Source: Brevibacterium spongiae
Lineage (GTDB): Bacteria > Actinomycetota > Actinomycetes > Actinomycetales > Brevibacteriaceae
DNA length: 64,000 nt
Direction: 5' to 3'
Assembly (NCBI RefSeq): GCF_026168515.1
Contig: NZ_CP093443.1
Coordinates: 1,116,001 to 1,180,000, forward strand
Part shown: positions 36,939-46,309 of the stretch, one piece after another
Layout of the letters: each line of letters begins with the position of its first letter
Position numbering within the stretch: the stretch's first letter is position 1
Program-made: the position numbers and the translations under genes
Notes under the pieces: model-generated
What the model saw: the letters and a program-made list of their open reading frames with translations, nothing else
Databases searched by the model: none
What the model was told of the DNA's origin: nothing

Positions 36939-39773
36939 GTGACCACAACCGAGAAGAAGCCCCGTCGCCTCGTCATCGTCGAGTCTCCGACGAAGGCGCG
37001 AACGATTGTGGGATACCTCGGCGACGGTTATGACGTCGAGGCCTCCGTCGGCCACATCCGCGACCTGCCCACGCCCTCGGAGCTGCCTGCCGATATGAAG
37101 AAGGGGCCGTACGGAAAGTTCGCCGTCGACGTCGACAACGGCTTCGACCCCTACTACCGGGTCGACCCGGGCAAGAAGAAGAAGGTCACCGAGCTCAAAC
37201 GACTGCTCAAGGACGCCGACGAACTCTATCTCGCAACGGATGAGGACCGCGAAGGAGAGGCCATCGCCTGGCATCTGCTCGAGGTACTCAAGCCGAAGAT
37301 CCCCGTCAAACGCATGGTCTTCCACGAGATCACCCCCGAAGCGATCGAACGTGCCCTGGAGAACACCCGCGACATCGACACCTCACTCGTCGACGCGCAG
37401 GAGACCCGCCGCATCCTCGACCGTCTCTACGGCTACGAGATCTCACCCGTGCTGTGGCGCAAGATCCGTGCCGGACTCTCCGCCGGCCGCGTCCAATCCG
37501 TGGCCACCCGCCTCGTCGTCGAACGCGAACGCGAACGCATGGCCTTCGTGTCCGCCGACTATTGGGACCTCGACATCGACCTCGGGCTGCCCGACGGGAC
37601 GAACCCGTTCGCCGCGAACCTCACCACTCTCGACGGGTCCCGTGTCGCCACCGGACGTGATTTCAACGATAAGGGCCAACTGAAGACCGCCTCGGCGACG
37701 GTCGTCGACCAGGCGCGGGCCGAAGCGCTCGCCAAGGAACTCAACGGCAGCGCCAAGGATGCGCTGACCGTGAGCGCGGTGGAGTCGAAGCCGTACTCCC
37801 GCCGCCCGGCCGCCCCGTTCACCACTTCGACGCTGCAGCAGGAAGCGGGCCGCAAGCTGCGCATGAGCGCCCGCCAGGCCATGCGCACCGCCCAGTCGCT
37901 GTACGAGCACGGCTACATCACCTATATGCGTACCGACTCCTCGGCGCTGTCGGGTCAGGCCATCGCCGCCGCCCGCAAACAGGTGACCGAGCTCTACGGT
38001 CCCGAGTTCGTGCCGGACAAGCCGCGCCAGTACGCGAGCAAGCAGAAATCGGCGCAGGAAGCCCACGAGGCGATCCGTCCCGCCGGTGACTCGTTCCGCA
38101 CCCCGGCACAGGTGTCCAAGCAGCTCAACGGTGACGAATTCCGTCTCTACGACCTCATCTGGAAGCGCACCGTGGCCAGCCAGATGGCCGACGCGAAGGG
38201 CAAGACCGCGACCATCAAGGTCAGTGCAGCACTCGCCGACGGCCACGAAGCCGGATTCAGCGCCAGCGGCACCGTCATCACCTTCCGCGGGTTCCTCGCC
38301 GCCTATGAGGAGGGCCAGGACGCGTCACGGTACGACACGAAGTCCGGCGAGTCCCGTCTGCCGCAGGTCGAAGAGGGCCAGGCGCTGTCGGTCATCAAGG
38401 CCGAAGCCGATGGGCACACCACCGCTCCGCCGCCGCGCTTCACGGAAGCCAGCCTCGTCAAGCAGCTCGAGGAGCTCGGCATCGGCCGACCCTCGACCTA
38501 CGCGGCGACGATCTCGGTCATCCAGGACCGCGGCTATGTCACCACCCGCGGCAATGCGCTCGTGCCCAGCTGGTTGGCATTCTCCGTCGTCCGGCTGCTC
38601 GAGGAGCACTTCGCGGGGCTCGTCGACTATGCATTCACCGCTGACCTCGAATCCGAACTCGACCGGATCGCGATGGGCGAAGAGGACCGCAACGACTGGC
38701 TGGCCGGATTCTACTTCGGCGACAAAGGTCAGGACCGCGAGGGTCTCAAGGCGATCGTCGACGACCTCGGCGACATCGACGCCCGCGAGGTCAACACCGT
38801 GGCCATCAGCGAGGGCGTGAACTTGCGCGTAGGCCGCTATGGTCCCTACCTCGAAGTGGCCTCGGAGAAGGACGGCGAGGACCCGAAGCGGGTTTCGGTG
38901 CCCGACGATCTGGCACCCGATGAGCTCACCGCAGCCAAGGCGGCCGAACTCATCGAATCCCAGGGCGACGGCGACCGTGAGCTCGGCGTCGACCCGGAGA
39001 CCGGGCACACCATCGTGGCGAAGAACGGTCGTTTCGGCCCCTACGTCTCCGAGGTGCTGCCCGAGCCGGAGGAGAAGCCGAAGCGCGGGGCCAAGAAGCC
39101 GAAGCCGCGCACCGGTTCGCTGTTCAAGTCGATGGACCTGAATTCGATCGACCTCGAGACTGCGCTCAAGCTGCTCAGCCTGCCGCGTGTGGTCGGTCAG
39201 GACGAAGAGGGCACGGACATCACCGCGCAGAACGGCCGCTACGGACCGTACCTGAAGAAGGGCACTGACTCCCGGTCGCTGACCGATGAGGAGCAGATCT
39301 TCAACATCACCCTCGACGAGGCGCTGAAGATCTACGCCGAGCCGAAGCAGCGCGGCGGCCGTCGTGCCGCGGCACCGCTGAAGGAACTCGGCGAGGACCC
39401 GATCTCGAAGAAGCCCGTCGTCGTCAAGGACGGTCGCTTCGGCCCCTATGTCACCGACGGCGAGTTCAACGCGACACTGCGCAAGGACGATGCCGTCGAG
39501 TCGATGACCCTCACCCGCGCTTCCGAGCTCCTGGCCGAGAAGCGGGCGAAGGGACCGGCGAAGAAGAAGGCACCGGCGAAGAAGGCCCCGGCCAAGAAGG
39601 CTCCTGCGAAGAAGTCGACCGCGGCGAAGACCACAGCCGCGAAGAAGACGACCGCTGCGAAGTCGACGGCGTCGAAGACCACCGCTGCGAAGAAGACGAC
39701 CGCGTCCAAGTCCACAGCCACCAAGACCACGGCGGCGAAGAAGACGAGCACGGCGAAGCCGAAGACTCCCTGA
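36939..39773 (+). CDS. topA: DNA topoisomerase I (type IA) with lysine/alanine-rich tail
   Basis: TopA relaxes negative supercoils. The GTG at 36939 follows GAGAGGAA and gives 944 residues. The Toprim domain opens with LVIVESPTKARTIVGYLG and contains LATDEDREGEAIAWHL. The catalytic tyrosine is Y329 in GYITYMRTDSS. Repeated modules with a G-R-F/Y-G-P-Y core (GRYGPYLEV, GRFGPYVSE, GRYGPYLKK, GRFGPYVTD) form the C-terminal domains of the mycobacterial type, without zinc fingers. From about residue 872 the protein is AKK/TAAKK repeats, a basic DNA-binding tail that aids processivity in actinobacteria. Confidence 0.97.
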   Translation: MTTTEKKPRRLVIVESPTKARTIVGYLGDGYDVEASVGHIRDLPTPSELPADMKKGPYGKFAVDVDNGFDPYYRVDPGKKKKVTELKRLLKDADELYLATDEDREGEAIAWHLLEVLKPKIPVKRMVFHEITPEAIERALENTRDIDTSLVDAQETRRILDRLYGYEISPVLWRKIRAGLSAGRVQSVATRLVVERERERMAFVSADYWDLDIDLGLPDGTNPFAANLTTLDGSRVATGRDFNDKGQLKTASATVVDQARAEALAKELNGSAKDALTVSAVESKPYSRRPAAPFTTSTLQQEAGRKLRMSARQAMRTAQSLYEHGYITYMRTDSSALSGQAIAAARKQVTELYGPEFVPDKPRQYASKQKSAQEAHEAIRPAGDSFRTPAQVSKQLNGDEFRLYDLIWKRTVASQMADAKGKTATIKVSAALADGHEAGFSASGTVITFRGFLAAYEEGQDASRYDTKSGESRLPQVEEGQALSVIKAEADGHTTAPPPRFTEASLVKQLEELGIGRPSTYAATISVIQDRGYVTTRGNALVPSWLAFSVVRLLEEHFAGLVDYAFTADLESELDRIAMGEEDRNDWLAGFYFGDKGQDREGLKAIVDDLGDIDAREVNTVAISEGVNLRVGRYGPYLEVASEKDGEDPKRVSVPDDLAPDELTAAKAAELIESQGDGDRELGVDPETGHTIVAKNGRFGPYVSEVLPEPEEKPKRGAKKPKPRTGSLFKSMDLNSIDLETALKLLSLPRVVGQDEEGTDITAQNGRYGPYLKKGTDSRSLTDEEQIFNITLDEALKIYAEPKQRGGRRAAAPLKELGEDPISKKPVVVKDGRFGPYVTDGEFNATLRKDDAVESMTLTRASELLAEKRAKGPAKKKAPAKKAPAKKAPAKKSTAAKTTAAKKTTAAKSTASKTTAAKKTTASKSTATKTTAAKKTSTAKPKTP

Positions 39774-39804
39774 GCCGACGGCCGCCGCGCCTGCGCCGCT
39801 GGTC

Positions 39805-40560
39805 TCAGAGGCGGTGGGCGGTCGTGAAGTCGTCCAGCTCCGCCAGCTCCTCGGCGGTGGGGGAGTCCGGCGTATCCGGATCTGCCGATGCGTAGTAGGC
39901 GGCGAACGCCTCGGTGACGGCCTCGACAGTGATCTCGGGATGGATCTCACTGATCGACCCGCCCGTGGACGGGTCCCACTCCACGCCGAGGGCGGCTTCG
40001 ACATCGGTGAGGACGGCACGGATCGGATCCGGGTCCTCGACGACAACGGAAGAGGAGAACAGCCAGGCTCCCGACACGACCCGCTGCGCGGTCCCGATGC
40101 CTTTGATCCGTCCGGCCACATTCACGCTGTGCTCGCCGGGGCAGTATTCGCCGGGGATCTCGCCGAGGCGGGCATCGACTCCGATACCGCGCAGAACCTC
40201 GACGTAGTCGAGTCCGAAACCGGTGAACCGAGCATTGGTGTTCGTGATGAAGGAATCGCTGGGTTCGATGTGATCGATGACGAGCGACCCCGGATGATAG
40301 GCCGCAGCCCTGCCGCCGAGGCTGCGCAGGGCAGGCGTGAAACCGTGGTCCCGAGCCGCCTCGATGGCCGTGGTGAAACCGGGCAGAAAACGGTCGCGGG
40401 CTCCGAACGCCAAGGTCGGCGCCGGGCGGTACATCCGCAGCGTCGCGCCCCGGCGGCCGGCCTTGACCGAGTTGAGGAGGACGCGGGCGAAGGCGAGCTC
40501 GGCGACGGGCTCCAGTCCTTCTGCCGCCACCGTCGTCATGGCAGGAATGTCTGTGTGCAC
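39805..40560 (-). CDS. lipoate-protein ligase A-like protein (BPL/LPL fold)
   Basis: I choose the GTG at 40560 (VHTDIPAMTTVAAEG, 251 residues) because a -10 TACTCT ends seven bases before it. An ATG eight codons in is the alternative. The fold is that of biotin/lipoyl ligases: RMYRPAPTLAFGARD at the front and RSLGGRAAAYHPGSLVIDH where LplA has its R-R-x-S-G-G-G-A-V loop. The lysine-bearing VAGRIKGIGTAQRVV follows. The family attaches lipoate or octanoate to carrier domains; altered loop residues make the exact substrate uncertain. It is convergent with topA. Confidence 0.82.
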   Translation of the reverse strand: MHTDIPAMTTVAAEGLEPVAELAFARVLLNSVKAGRRGATLRMYRPAPTLAFGARDRFLPGFTTAIEAARDHGFTPALRSLGGRAAAYHPGSLVIDHIEPSDSFITNTNARFTGFGLDYVEVLRGIGVDARLGEIPGEYCPGEHSVNVAGRIKGIGTAQRVVSGAWLFSSSVVVEDPDPIRAVLTDVEAALGVEWDPSTGGSISEIHPEITVEAVTEAFAAYYASADPDTPDSPTAEELAELDDFTTAHRL

Positions 40561-40567
40561 GAGAACA

Positions 40568-40573
40568 AGAGTA
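40568..40573 (-). promoter_or_regulatory. -10 hexamer TACTCT before the lipoate-ligase-like gene
   Basis: On the minus strand TACTCT ends seven bases before the GTG at 40560, the leaderless spacing. Confidence 0.45.
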
Positions 40574-40651
40574 GAGGATCGAACCGGTGCGGAACGGCTC
40601 GGGTTGTCCCAGATCGCATCGGGTTCCAAGAGATATGTCAGTTCGGACCGA

Positions 40652-40657
40652 TAGTCT
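40652..40657 (+). promoter_or_regulatory. -10 hexamer TAGTCT of a likely leaderless tmk transcript
   Basis: TAGTCT ends six bases before the GTG at 40664. An ATG six bases further on (40670) is a possible second start. Confidence 0.5.
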
Positions 40658-40663
40658 AGATCC

Positions 40664-43633
40664 GTGAGCATGTTGACGACTACAGGACACCGACTGCCCG
40701 GAGCCCCCGGCCGATTGGTCACCGAGACCGCCGCCTGGGGAGCCCTGATCGTACTTGTCGCGATCAGCTACGTGGTGGCAGGGACCAGCGGACTCCTCGC
40801 CACGGTGGGCGGACGCGCCTTCACCGCGATGGGCGAATCCATCAGCGCCGGGGGCTTCGACAATCAGATGGGCACGTTGTCGCTGCTCATCGTCTTCGTG
40901 CTCTCCTGCGCGGGTCTCTTCATTCCCACCAAGATCTTCGCTACCCGGTCGCCGGCGGTGCGCAAAACCGCACTGAGCGTCTCCGCCATCGTCGAGGCGG
41001 CCCTCCTCATCGTTCTCAGCCTGGCCCCCAGTGCCTGGCTGACCTGGGTCGCGGCCCTGTTCCTCGGTGCCGTGGTGGGTCTGCTCATGAGCATCAACCC
41101 GTTCAGAAACGAGAAGCCGTGGCGACGTGTGGGCATTCCCGCCGCAGTCCTCGTCTTCGTCTCGTGTGCCTTTCAGATCCTCGGCGGATCCGCCGCCGGA
41201 ACTCAGGCCCTCGGATGGGTGTCCCTGCTGGTGGGCGTCGGCATGGCCGCCGGTTCGGTGATCATCTTCCTCACCCCCGAACGCGTTCTGCACGCGGAGA
41301 CCGCGACGACCGGATCGTTCCCCGAACTCAAGGCCCGGGTGGCCCGACCCGCCGAGGCGATCGCCAACCCCTGGGTGTGCATCGGCCTCTTCGCCGTGCT
41401 CGGAGCCACGTTCATGCTCGCCCAGCCGACGGCGATCAGCCACGGATACGGCCAGGCCGGTTTCGCGCTCATCATCGCCTGCTGCCTCGTCGGATGGGCG
41501 ATCGGCTTCGAGATGGGGCCGACCTTCGCTCCCGGGATGTCCCGTCCGCGCGTGTCCACCTTCGCCCTGCTCGTCTCCGGTGTGCTGCTGCTGGCGACCG
41601 GCAGCATCAACGAACTCTCCGGCAAGGTCGTGCTCTCGGCTGCGATCGCATTCCTTGTCGGCATCGGCGTGCGCGCCCAGCCCTACGATTTCTCACGCCG
41701 GTACGGCGCCGTGGCCGGAGCCGGCGTGGCACTGATCATCAATGCCCTCGACCTCGGAGGGCGAGTCGAAGTCGGGTCGAGCCCCGACTGGGTGCTCGAG
41801 CCCAGCGACGTGGCGTTCCTCGTCTTCGGCATCGCCGCTCTCGTCGCCGGGATCATCGGGCTCTTCACCTTCGACCCGCACAAGCTGCAGGGCCTGTCGG
41901 TCGACATCGTCCACGGGTTCCGCCCACCGAACCAGACGGAGGCCTCGGCTGGCGGGCTCGGAAATTCGACCGAGCGCCTCGGCGCCGGTTTCTTCATCGC
42001 CATCGAAGGCGGCGACGGATCGGGCAAGTCCACCCAGATCAAACGGATCTCCCGCGCCCTGGCCGACGACGGCTATCACGTGGAAGCCACTCGCGAACCC
42101 GGCGGCACGGAGCTGGGGACGAAGATCCGTTCCGTTCTCTTCGACGCCGACCCGCCGAGCCCCCGCACCGAGGCACTGCTCTTCGCCGCCGACCGTGCCC
42201 ACCATGTTGCGTCCCTGGTCGACCCCAACCTGGACGAGGGCAATATCGTCATCACCGACCGGTACATCGATTCGACGGTCGCCTACCAGGCTGCCGGCCG
42301 CAGCTTCGATGAGAAGACGATCCTGGCGCTGAGCCGGTGGGCAACGCAGGGACTGATCCCGCACCTGACGATCGTGCTTGACATCGAACCCGAGGTCGCC
42401 GCCGAGCGGATGGGGCAGCGCGGGGAGAGCAACTACCTCGACGAGGAGAACCAGCAGTTCCACCAGCGCGTGCGGCAGACGTACCTGTCCCGGGCACATC
42501 AGCAACCGGACCGCTACGTGATTCTCGACGCGTCCGTTGCCGCTGATGAGCTCACCGGTCAGATCCTCGACGCCATCCGCGCTCGGCTGCCCAAGGCTCT
42601 GGTCGGTCGCACCAGCACAAGCACCAGCACCAGCGCCGAGGCGGCCGCCGCCTCGCCGGCGAAGGCTGAGACCCCCAACGCTGAGACCGGTGAGACCCCG
42701 AACGCTGAGTCAGCGAAGCCGGCGACCGAGAAAGCCGAAACCACGCAGCCGGCGACAGCGAACGGATCGGACAGGTCCTCAGCATTCGCTGCGAGCGGTG
42801 CCGCGGCCGCAGGGAGCGCCGCCGCAGCGTCCGATGACACCGCCGCTGACGCAGACGCCGCCGCGGTCGGCGACACTGCCTCCGAAGGCGCGGATGACAC
42901 CTTCGACGGAGCGGATATCGCTTCCGGAGGCGCAGACGATCGGCATGAGCGCGGACCGCGTTTCGTCCCGGTGGCCGACGGACGATTCATCCCGAGCGCA
43001 GTCAGCGATGAGGATGTCGAGACCTCCGGGGCCGTCCCCACCGAACGCGTCGACCTCGGTGCTGACCTGCGTGACTACCCGGCATCCTCGGCGGATGATG
43101 ATAACTCTGCGGACGTGCAGGAAACACGACCCGAATCCACATCGGCCGACGACGACTTGGGCAACGATTCCGACCACCGCTCGGACGACTCAGCCGATGA
43201 TGACGTTCCGAATGTGGGCGACTCGGATCGGGGCCCACACAGCGATGAAGACGCGGCGACCACAGTTCTGCCGGCGCGCGGATTCGTTCCCGAAGCACTC
43301 ATCGATGACAGCGACGAGGCTGAGGGCGTCCCGACGAACCGGATCGACACCGAGTCGGCTGAAGAGGCGGAGACTCGAGTCGTGAGACAGGTCGACCCCG
43401 ACGAAGCCGAGACTCGTGTCGTCGACCGGGTCGAGCCCGCCGATGAGCCGAGACCTGAGGACGAGGTCGTCTCCGATGATGCGGAGACGACGGTGCTGCC
43501 GGCACGCACCGCTCGCGAGACGAGCCGTGAGAGGCTGCAGGCCCAAGCCGAGATCGAACGGCAGGCTCGGGAGCGGCTGCGCAGGCAGCGCGAACGCAAC
43601 AACCGTCGCTTCAACAATCCGGAGGGATCCTGA
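40664..43633 (+). CDS. tmk: fusion of integral membrane domain, thymidylate kinase and disordered tail
   Basis: This 989-residue protein joins three parts. Residues 1-415 carry about twelve hydrophobic spans, like a transporter or MFS-type membrane domain. Residues 440-650 are a complete thymidylate kinase: FFIAIEGGDGSGKSTQIKR (P-loop near 450), ATREPGGTELG, the DRY/H-like TDRYIDSTVAYQAAGR, and the lid QRGESNYLDEEN. The remaining 330 residues are low complexity, rich in Ala, Asp, Glu and Thr, with repeated VVLPAR/ETRVV-like blocks. Streptomyces is known to have a similar membrane-Tmk fusion next to topA. Tmk phosphorylates dTMP to dTDP. holB follows after one base. Confidence 0.92.
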   Translation: MSMLTTTGHRLPGAPGRLVTETAAWGALIVLVAISYVVAGTSGLLATVGGRAFTAMGESISAGGFDNQMGTLSLLIVFVLSCAGLFIPTKIFATRSPAVRKTALSVSAIVEAALLIVLSLAPSAWLTWVAALFLGAVVGLLMSINPFRNEKPWRRVGIPAAVLVFVSCAFQILGGSAAGTQALGWVSLLVGVGMAAGSVIIFLTPERVLHAETATTGSFPELKARVARPAEAIANPWVCIGLFAVLGATFMLAQPTAISHGYGQAGFALIIACCLVGWAIGFEMGPTFAPGMSRPRVSTFALLVSGVLLLATGSINELSGKVVLSAAIAFLVGIGVRAQPYDFSRRYGAVAGAGVALIINALDLGGRVEVGSSPDWVLEPSDVAFLVFGIAALVAGIIGLFTFDPHKLQGLSVDIVHGFRPPNQTEASAGGLGNSTERLGAGFFIAIEGGDGSGKSTQIKRISRALADDGYHVEATREPGGTELGTKIRSVLFDADPPSPRTEALLFAADRAHHVASLVDPNLDEGNIVITDRYIDSTVAYQAAGRSFDEKTILALSRWATQGLIPHLTIVLDIEPEVAAERMGQRGESNYLDEENQQFHQRVRQTYLSRAHQQPDRYVILDASVAADELTGQILDAIRARLPKALVGRTSTSTSTSAEAAAASPAKAETPNAETGETPNAESAKPATEKAETTQPATANGSDRSSAFAASGAAAAGSAAAASDDTAADADAAAVGDTASEGADDTFDGADIASGGADDRHERGPRFVPVADGRFIPSAVSDEDVETSGAVPTERVDLGADLRDYPASSADDDNSADVQETRPESTSADDDLGNDSDHRSDDSADDDVPNVGDSDRGPHSDEDAATTVLPARGFVPEALIDDSDEAEGVPTNRIDTESAEEAETRVVRQVDPDEAETRVVDRVEPADEPRPEDEVVSDDAETTVLPARTARETSRERLQAQAEIERQARERLRRQRERNNRRFNNPEGS

Positions 43634-43634
43634 G

Positions 43635-44792
43635 GTGAGCGTCTTCGACGAACTCGTCGGCCAGGACGATGTCATCACTCAGCTCAGCTACGCCCTGGAC
43701 GATCCTGCGGCGATGACCCATGCGTGGCTGTTCACCGGCCCGCCCGGATCAGGTCGGTCGAATGCCGCGCGGGCTTTCGCCGCAGCACTGATCTCCGGCG
43801 GCACCGAGTCGAACGATGTCACCACCAGAGTGCTGTCGGGCCATCACGAGTCCCTGACGATCATGTCGACACAGAAGTCGGTCATCTCGATCGAAGAGGT
43901 GCGTGAACTCGTCTCCAAGGCGCAGTCTGCTCCGGTGAACTCGAAGTGGCGGGCCGTCATCATCGAGGACGCCGACCGCATGATGGAGCGGACGGCGAAC
44001 GTGCTGCTCAAGGCCATCGAGGAACCGCCGCCCGGCACAGTCTGGCTGCTGTGCGCGCCGAGCCCGATCGATGTGCTCACCACCATCCGCTCACGGTGCC
44101 GCCCGGTGCGACTGCGGATCCCGTCCCGTGATGCCGTGGCTCAGCTGCTCATGCAGCGTGACCACGTCAGCGAGGAACGCGCGAAGTGGGCGGCGGCCGT
44201 GGCCCAGAACCATATTGGGCGGGCGAAGTATCTGGCTCTCAACGAATCGGCCGATGCCGAGCGCAGACAGGTCCTGGCGATCCCCGGCAAACTCACCTCG
44301 GTGGGGGCGACGATCCGCTTGGCGGGACGCATTGTCGACGCTGCGGCGGAAACAGCAAAGTCCAAGGTGGAGGAGCGAAACGCCGCCGAACGCACTCAGC
44401 TTCTCGCGACATTGGGTGTCGAGGGGGAGAAGACGATTCCGCCTTCTGCCAGGGCGCAGATCAGGAAGCTCGAAGAAGAGCAGAAGCGGCGGTCGGTGCG
44501 GGCTCGCAACGATGAGCTCGACAGGATCTTCCTCGAACTGATGAGCCTCTACCGTGACATCCTCATGTACCAGTTGGGCATCCGCGACGGGTGGATCAAC
44601 GCCGGCGAGGTCGACCTCATCGCCGAGCAGGCAAACAGGGACGGACCCGATACGACCCTGCTGCGCATCGACGCGATCGCGGAGGCCAGGAATCGTCTGC
44701 AGACGAACATGTCCCCGGTGCTCATCGTCGAAGCGGCGTTCGTGCTGCTGTCGAATCCGTGGCTGCAGGCCGACCGCACGGGAGCGATCTGA
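43635..44792 (+). CDS. holB: DNA polymerase III subunit delta-prime, lacking the zinc cysteines
   Basis: HolB completes the clamp loader together with DnaX. The GTG start at 43635 comes one base after the tmk stop and gives 385 residues. The front SVFDELVGQDDVITQLSYAL and THAWLFTGPPGSGRSNAARAF (P-loop with Arg in place of Lys, as usual for delta-prime) are clear. So are VIIEDADRMMERTANVLLKAIEEPPPGTVWLL and the TIRSRCRPVRLR sensor region. The cysteine zinc module usual between the P-loop helix and the next strand is missing; the region reads ALISGGTESNDVTTRVLSG. A charged coiled-coil-like insertion (ARAQIRKLEEEQKRRSVRARND) is also present. Confidence 0.92.
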   Translation: MSVFDELVGQDDVITQLSYALDDPAAMTHAWLFTGPPGSGRSNAARAFAAALISGGTESNDVTTRVLSGHHESLTIMSTQKSVISIEEVRELVSKAQSAPVNSKWRAVIIEDADRMMERTANVLLKAIEEPPPGTVWLLCAPSPIDVLTTIRSRCRPVRLRIPSRDAVAQLLMQRDHVSEERAKWAAAVAQNHIGRAKYLALNESADAERRQVLAIPGKLTSVGATIRLAGRIVDAAAETAKSKVEERNAAERTQLLATLGVEGEKTIPPSARAQIRKLEEEQKRRSVRARNDELDRIFLELMSLYRDILMYQLGIRDGWINAGEVDLIAEQANRDGPDTTLLRIDAIAEARNRLQTNMSPVLIVEAAFVLLSNPWLQADRTGAI

Positions 44793-44798
44793 TGCGCT

Positions 44799-45917
44799 TC
44801 AGTCGTCGCTGAGGAGTTCTGCGACGAGCGCTGCGGTGAGCTCGATGCGGCGGGGGATCCAGATCTGCAGGGCATGTTCGGTGCGGGCATGGGAGCCTCC
44901 GCCGACGGTGCCGAGACCGTCCAAGGTCGGGGTGCCTACCCCAGCGGTGAAGTTGCCGTCCGAACCTCCGCCGACGGCGACCGAACGCAGCGGAGGATGG
45001 CCGAGCCGACCCGCCAGCCGCTGAGCGCGAGCGTAGAGGCCCATGGCCATGTCCTCTTCGAGCGGGGCACGGTTGATTCCGCCCTTGAGCTCGATCTTCG
45101 CGCCCGCGACGGTGGGAGTCAGTGCACGCAGCGCGTCATCGATGCGCACCTGCTCACTCGCCGAGGCGGCCCGTGAGTCGATGCCGACGACGGCCTTGGC
45201 AGGGACGGTGTTCGTCGTCGACCCGCTCTTCATCACCGTCGGTACGACAGAGGTGCCGACTGAGGGTTTGTGCAGTGCGGCGACGGAGATGACCTGGTTG
45301 GCCACCTCGATGGTGGCGTTGATGCCCTTCTCGGGCTCGACACCTGCGTGGGACGCCAGACCGGTGACTTCGAGCTGATAGATCGCCACACCCTTGCGGG
45401 CGATCTTCACAGCACCGTCGGCGGCTCCGCTTTCGAAGACGAGAGCGGCTTTAGCTCCGCGTGCTTCATCCTCGATGATCTGGCGGGAGCCGGGGGAGCC
45501 GAGCTCTTCGTCGGCGGTGATGAGGAGGCTGACCCCGTCGAGGCTGCCGAGTTCGGCGCGGACCTTCGCCAGCGCGTAGAGGGCGATGAGTAAACCGCCC
45601 TTCATATCGTCGGCGCCGGGACCGCGGACGACACCGTCCTTGACGGAGTAAGGGAAATCCTTGAGCGTTCCCGTCGGCCAGACGGTGTCGTGGTGGCCGA
45701 TGAGGACGACCTTGCGCGGGCCGGAGCCGAAGCGCCAGAGCACGTGCGGGTGGTCATCCGTTTCGATGATGTGCGGGGCTGCGCCGAGCAGACCGGTGCC
45801 GATGCGTGAGACGAGCCGGGCGCTGCGAGCCAGCGAGGAGGGGTCGTTGGAGAACGACTCGCATTCGATGAGCGCTTGGAAGTCGCTCATGAAATCGTCG
45901 GAGTCGAACTCTGCCAC
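44799..45917 (-). CDS. M20 family metallopeptidase (carboxypeptidase G2-like)
   Basis: This 372-residue zinc hydrolase shows the M20 site: VVLIGHHDTVWPTGT (His, Asp), GPGADDMKGGLLIAL (bridging Asp), ITADEELGSPGSR (catalytic Glu-Glu), and ALVFESGAADGA. The dimerisation domain begins GLASHAGVEPEKGINA. The final ligand region is GGGSHARTEHALQIW. The closest known relatives are glutamate carboxypeptidases of the CPG2 type that cut C-terminal Glu from folates or peptides; the substrate here is not shown. The GTG at 45917 has GAGGGAGAC before it. It runs convergent with holB, only six bases apart. Confidence 0.92.
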   Translation of the reverse strand: MAEFDSDDFMSDFQALIECESFSNDPSSLARSARLVSRIGTGLLGAAPHIIETDDHPHVLWRFGSGPRKVVLIGHHDTVWPTGTLKDFPYSVKDGVVRGPGADDMKGGLLIALYALAKVRAELGSLDGVSLLITADEELGSPGSRQIIEDEARGAKAALVFESGAADGAVKIARKGVAIYQLEVTGLASHAGVEPEKGINATIEVANQVISVAALHKPSVGTSVVPTVMKSGSTTNTVPAKAVVGIDSRAASASEQVRIDDALRALTPTVAGAKIELKGGINRAPLEEDMAMGLYARAQRLAGRLGHPPLRSVAVGGGSDGNFTAGVGTPTLDGLGTVGGGSHARTEHALQIWIPRRIELTAALVAELLSDD

Positions 45918-46119
45918 GGGTGTCTCCCTCTCGTCGTAGATCTGCTGTGTCTACAAGGTTAACTGGTTCCATGACGGGGCCCGGGAGCGCCCGACCGATT
46001 CGCCGTGGTCATGAGCCCGGTCGATGGCTTTCGCGGCCCGGGGAGGAAGAGGCGTGCGCGGCGGCGGAGGAGGGTGACGAACATCTCTGCAGCAGCTGGG
46101 GCGAGGCGCCCCTCTCGTT

Positions 46120-46149
46120 TTGACCGTCGCCGGAGAAGTTGGCTAAGGT
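46120..46149 (+). promoter_or_regulatory. promoter of tRNA-Thr
   Basis: TTGACC (46120-46125) and TAAGGT (46144-46149) are 18 bases apart, and the tRNA begins 11 bases after the -10 element. Confidence 0.6.
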
Positions 46150-46159
46150 TAGGTCGGTT

Positions 46160-46232
46160 GCCGCCTTAGCTCAGTCGGCAGAGCGATTCACTCGTAATGA
46201 ATAGGTCGCGGGTTCGATTCCCGCAGGCGGCT
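46160..46232 (+). tRNA. tRNA-Thr (anticodon CGT)
   Basis: The 73-base gene has a 7-bp acceptor stem (GCCGCCT / AGGCGGC), a D arm TAGCTCAGTCGGCAGAGC, and an anticodon stem-loop ATTCA-CTCGTAA-TGAAT with anticodon CGT. The T arm is GCGGG-TTCGATT-CCCGC. CCA is not encoded. It has its own promoter and a strong terminator. A decayed tyrosine recombinase lies immediately downstream, reading toward the tRNA, so the 3' end of this gene was probably an attachment site. Confidence 0.97.
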
Positions 46233-46239
46233 CGGCAAC

Positions 46240-46278
46240 AGCCCCTCCCACCAGGACTACTCTGGTTCGGGAGGGGCT
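46240..46278. terminator. terminator between tRNA-Thr and the recombinase remnant
   Basis: AGCCCCTCCC (46240-46249) pairs with GGGAGGGGCT (46269-46278), with an inner ACCAG/CTGGT stem, followed by TTCTCGTTT. It can act for the tRNA and the convergent recombinase. Confidence 0.8.
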
Positions 46279-46309
46279 TTCTCGTTTCCCGGAACACCGA
46301 ATAATGCGG

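Noticed and set aside
39552..39770. Tandem GCGAAGAAG-type repeats
   Set aside because: They encode the lysine/alanine tail of topoisomerase I, a known feature of actinobacterial TopA; they are not a CRISPR.
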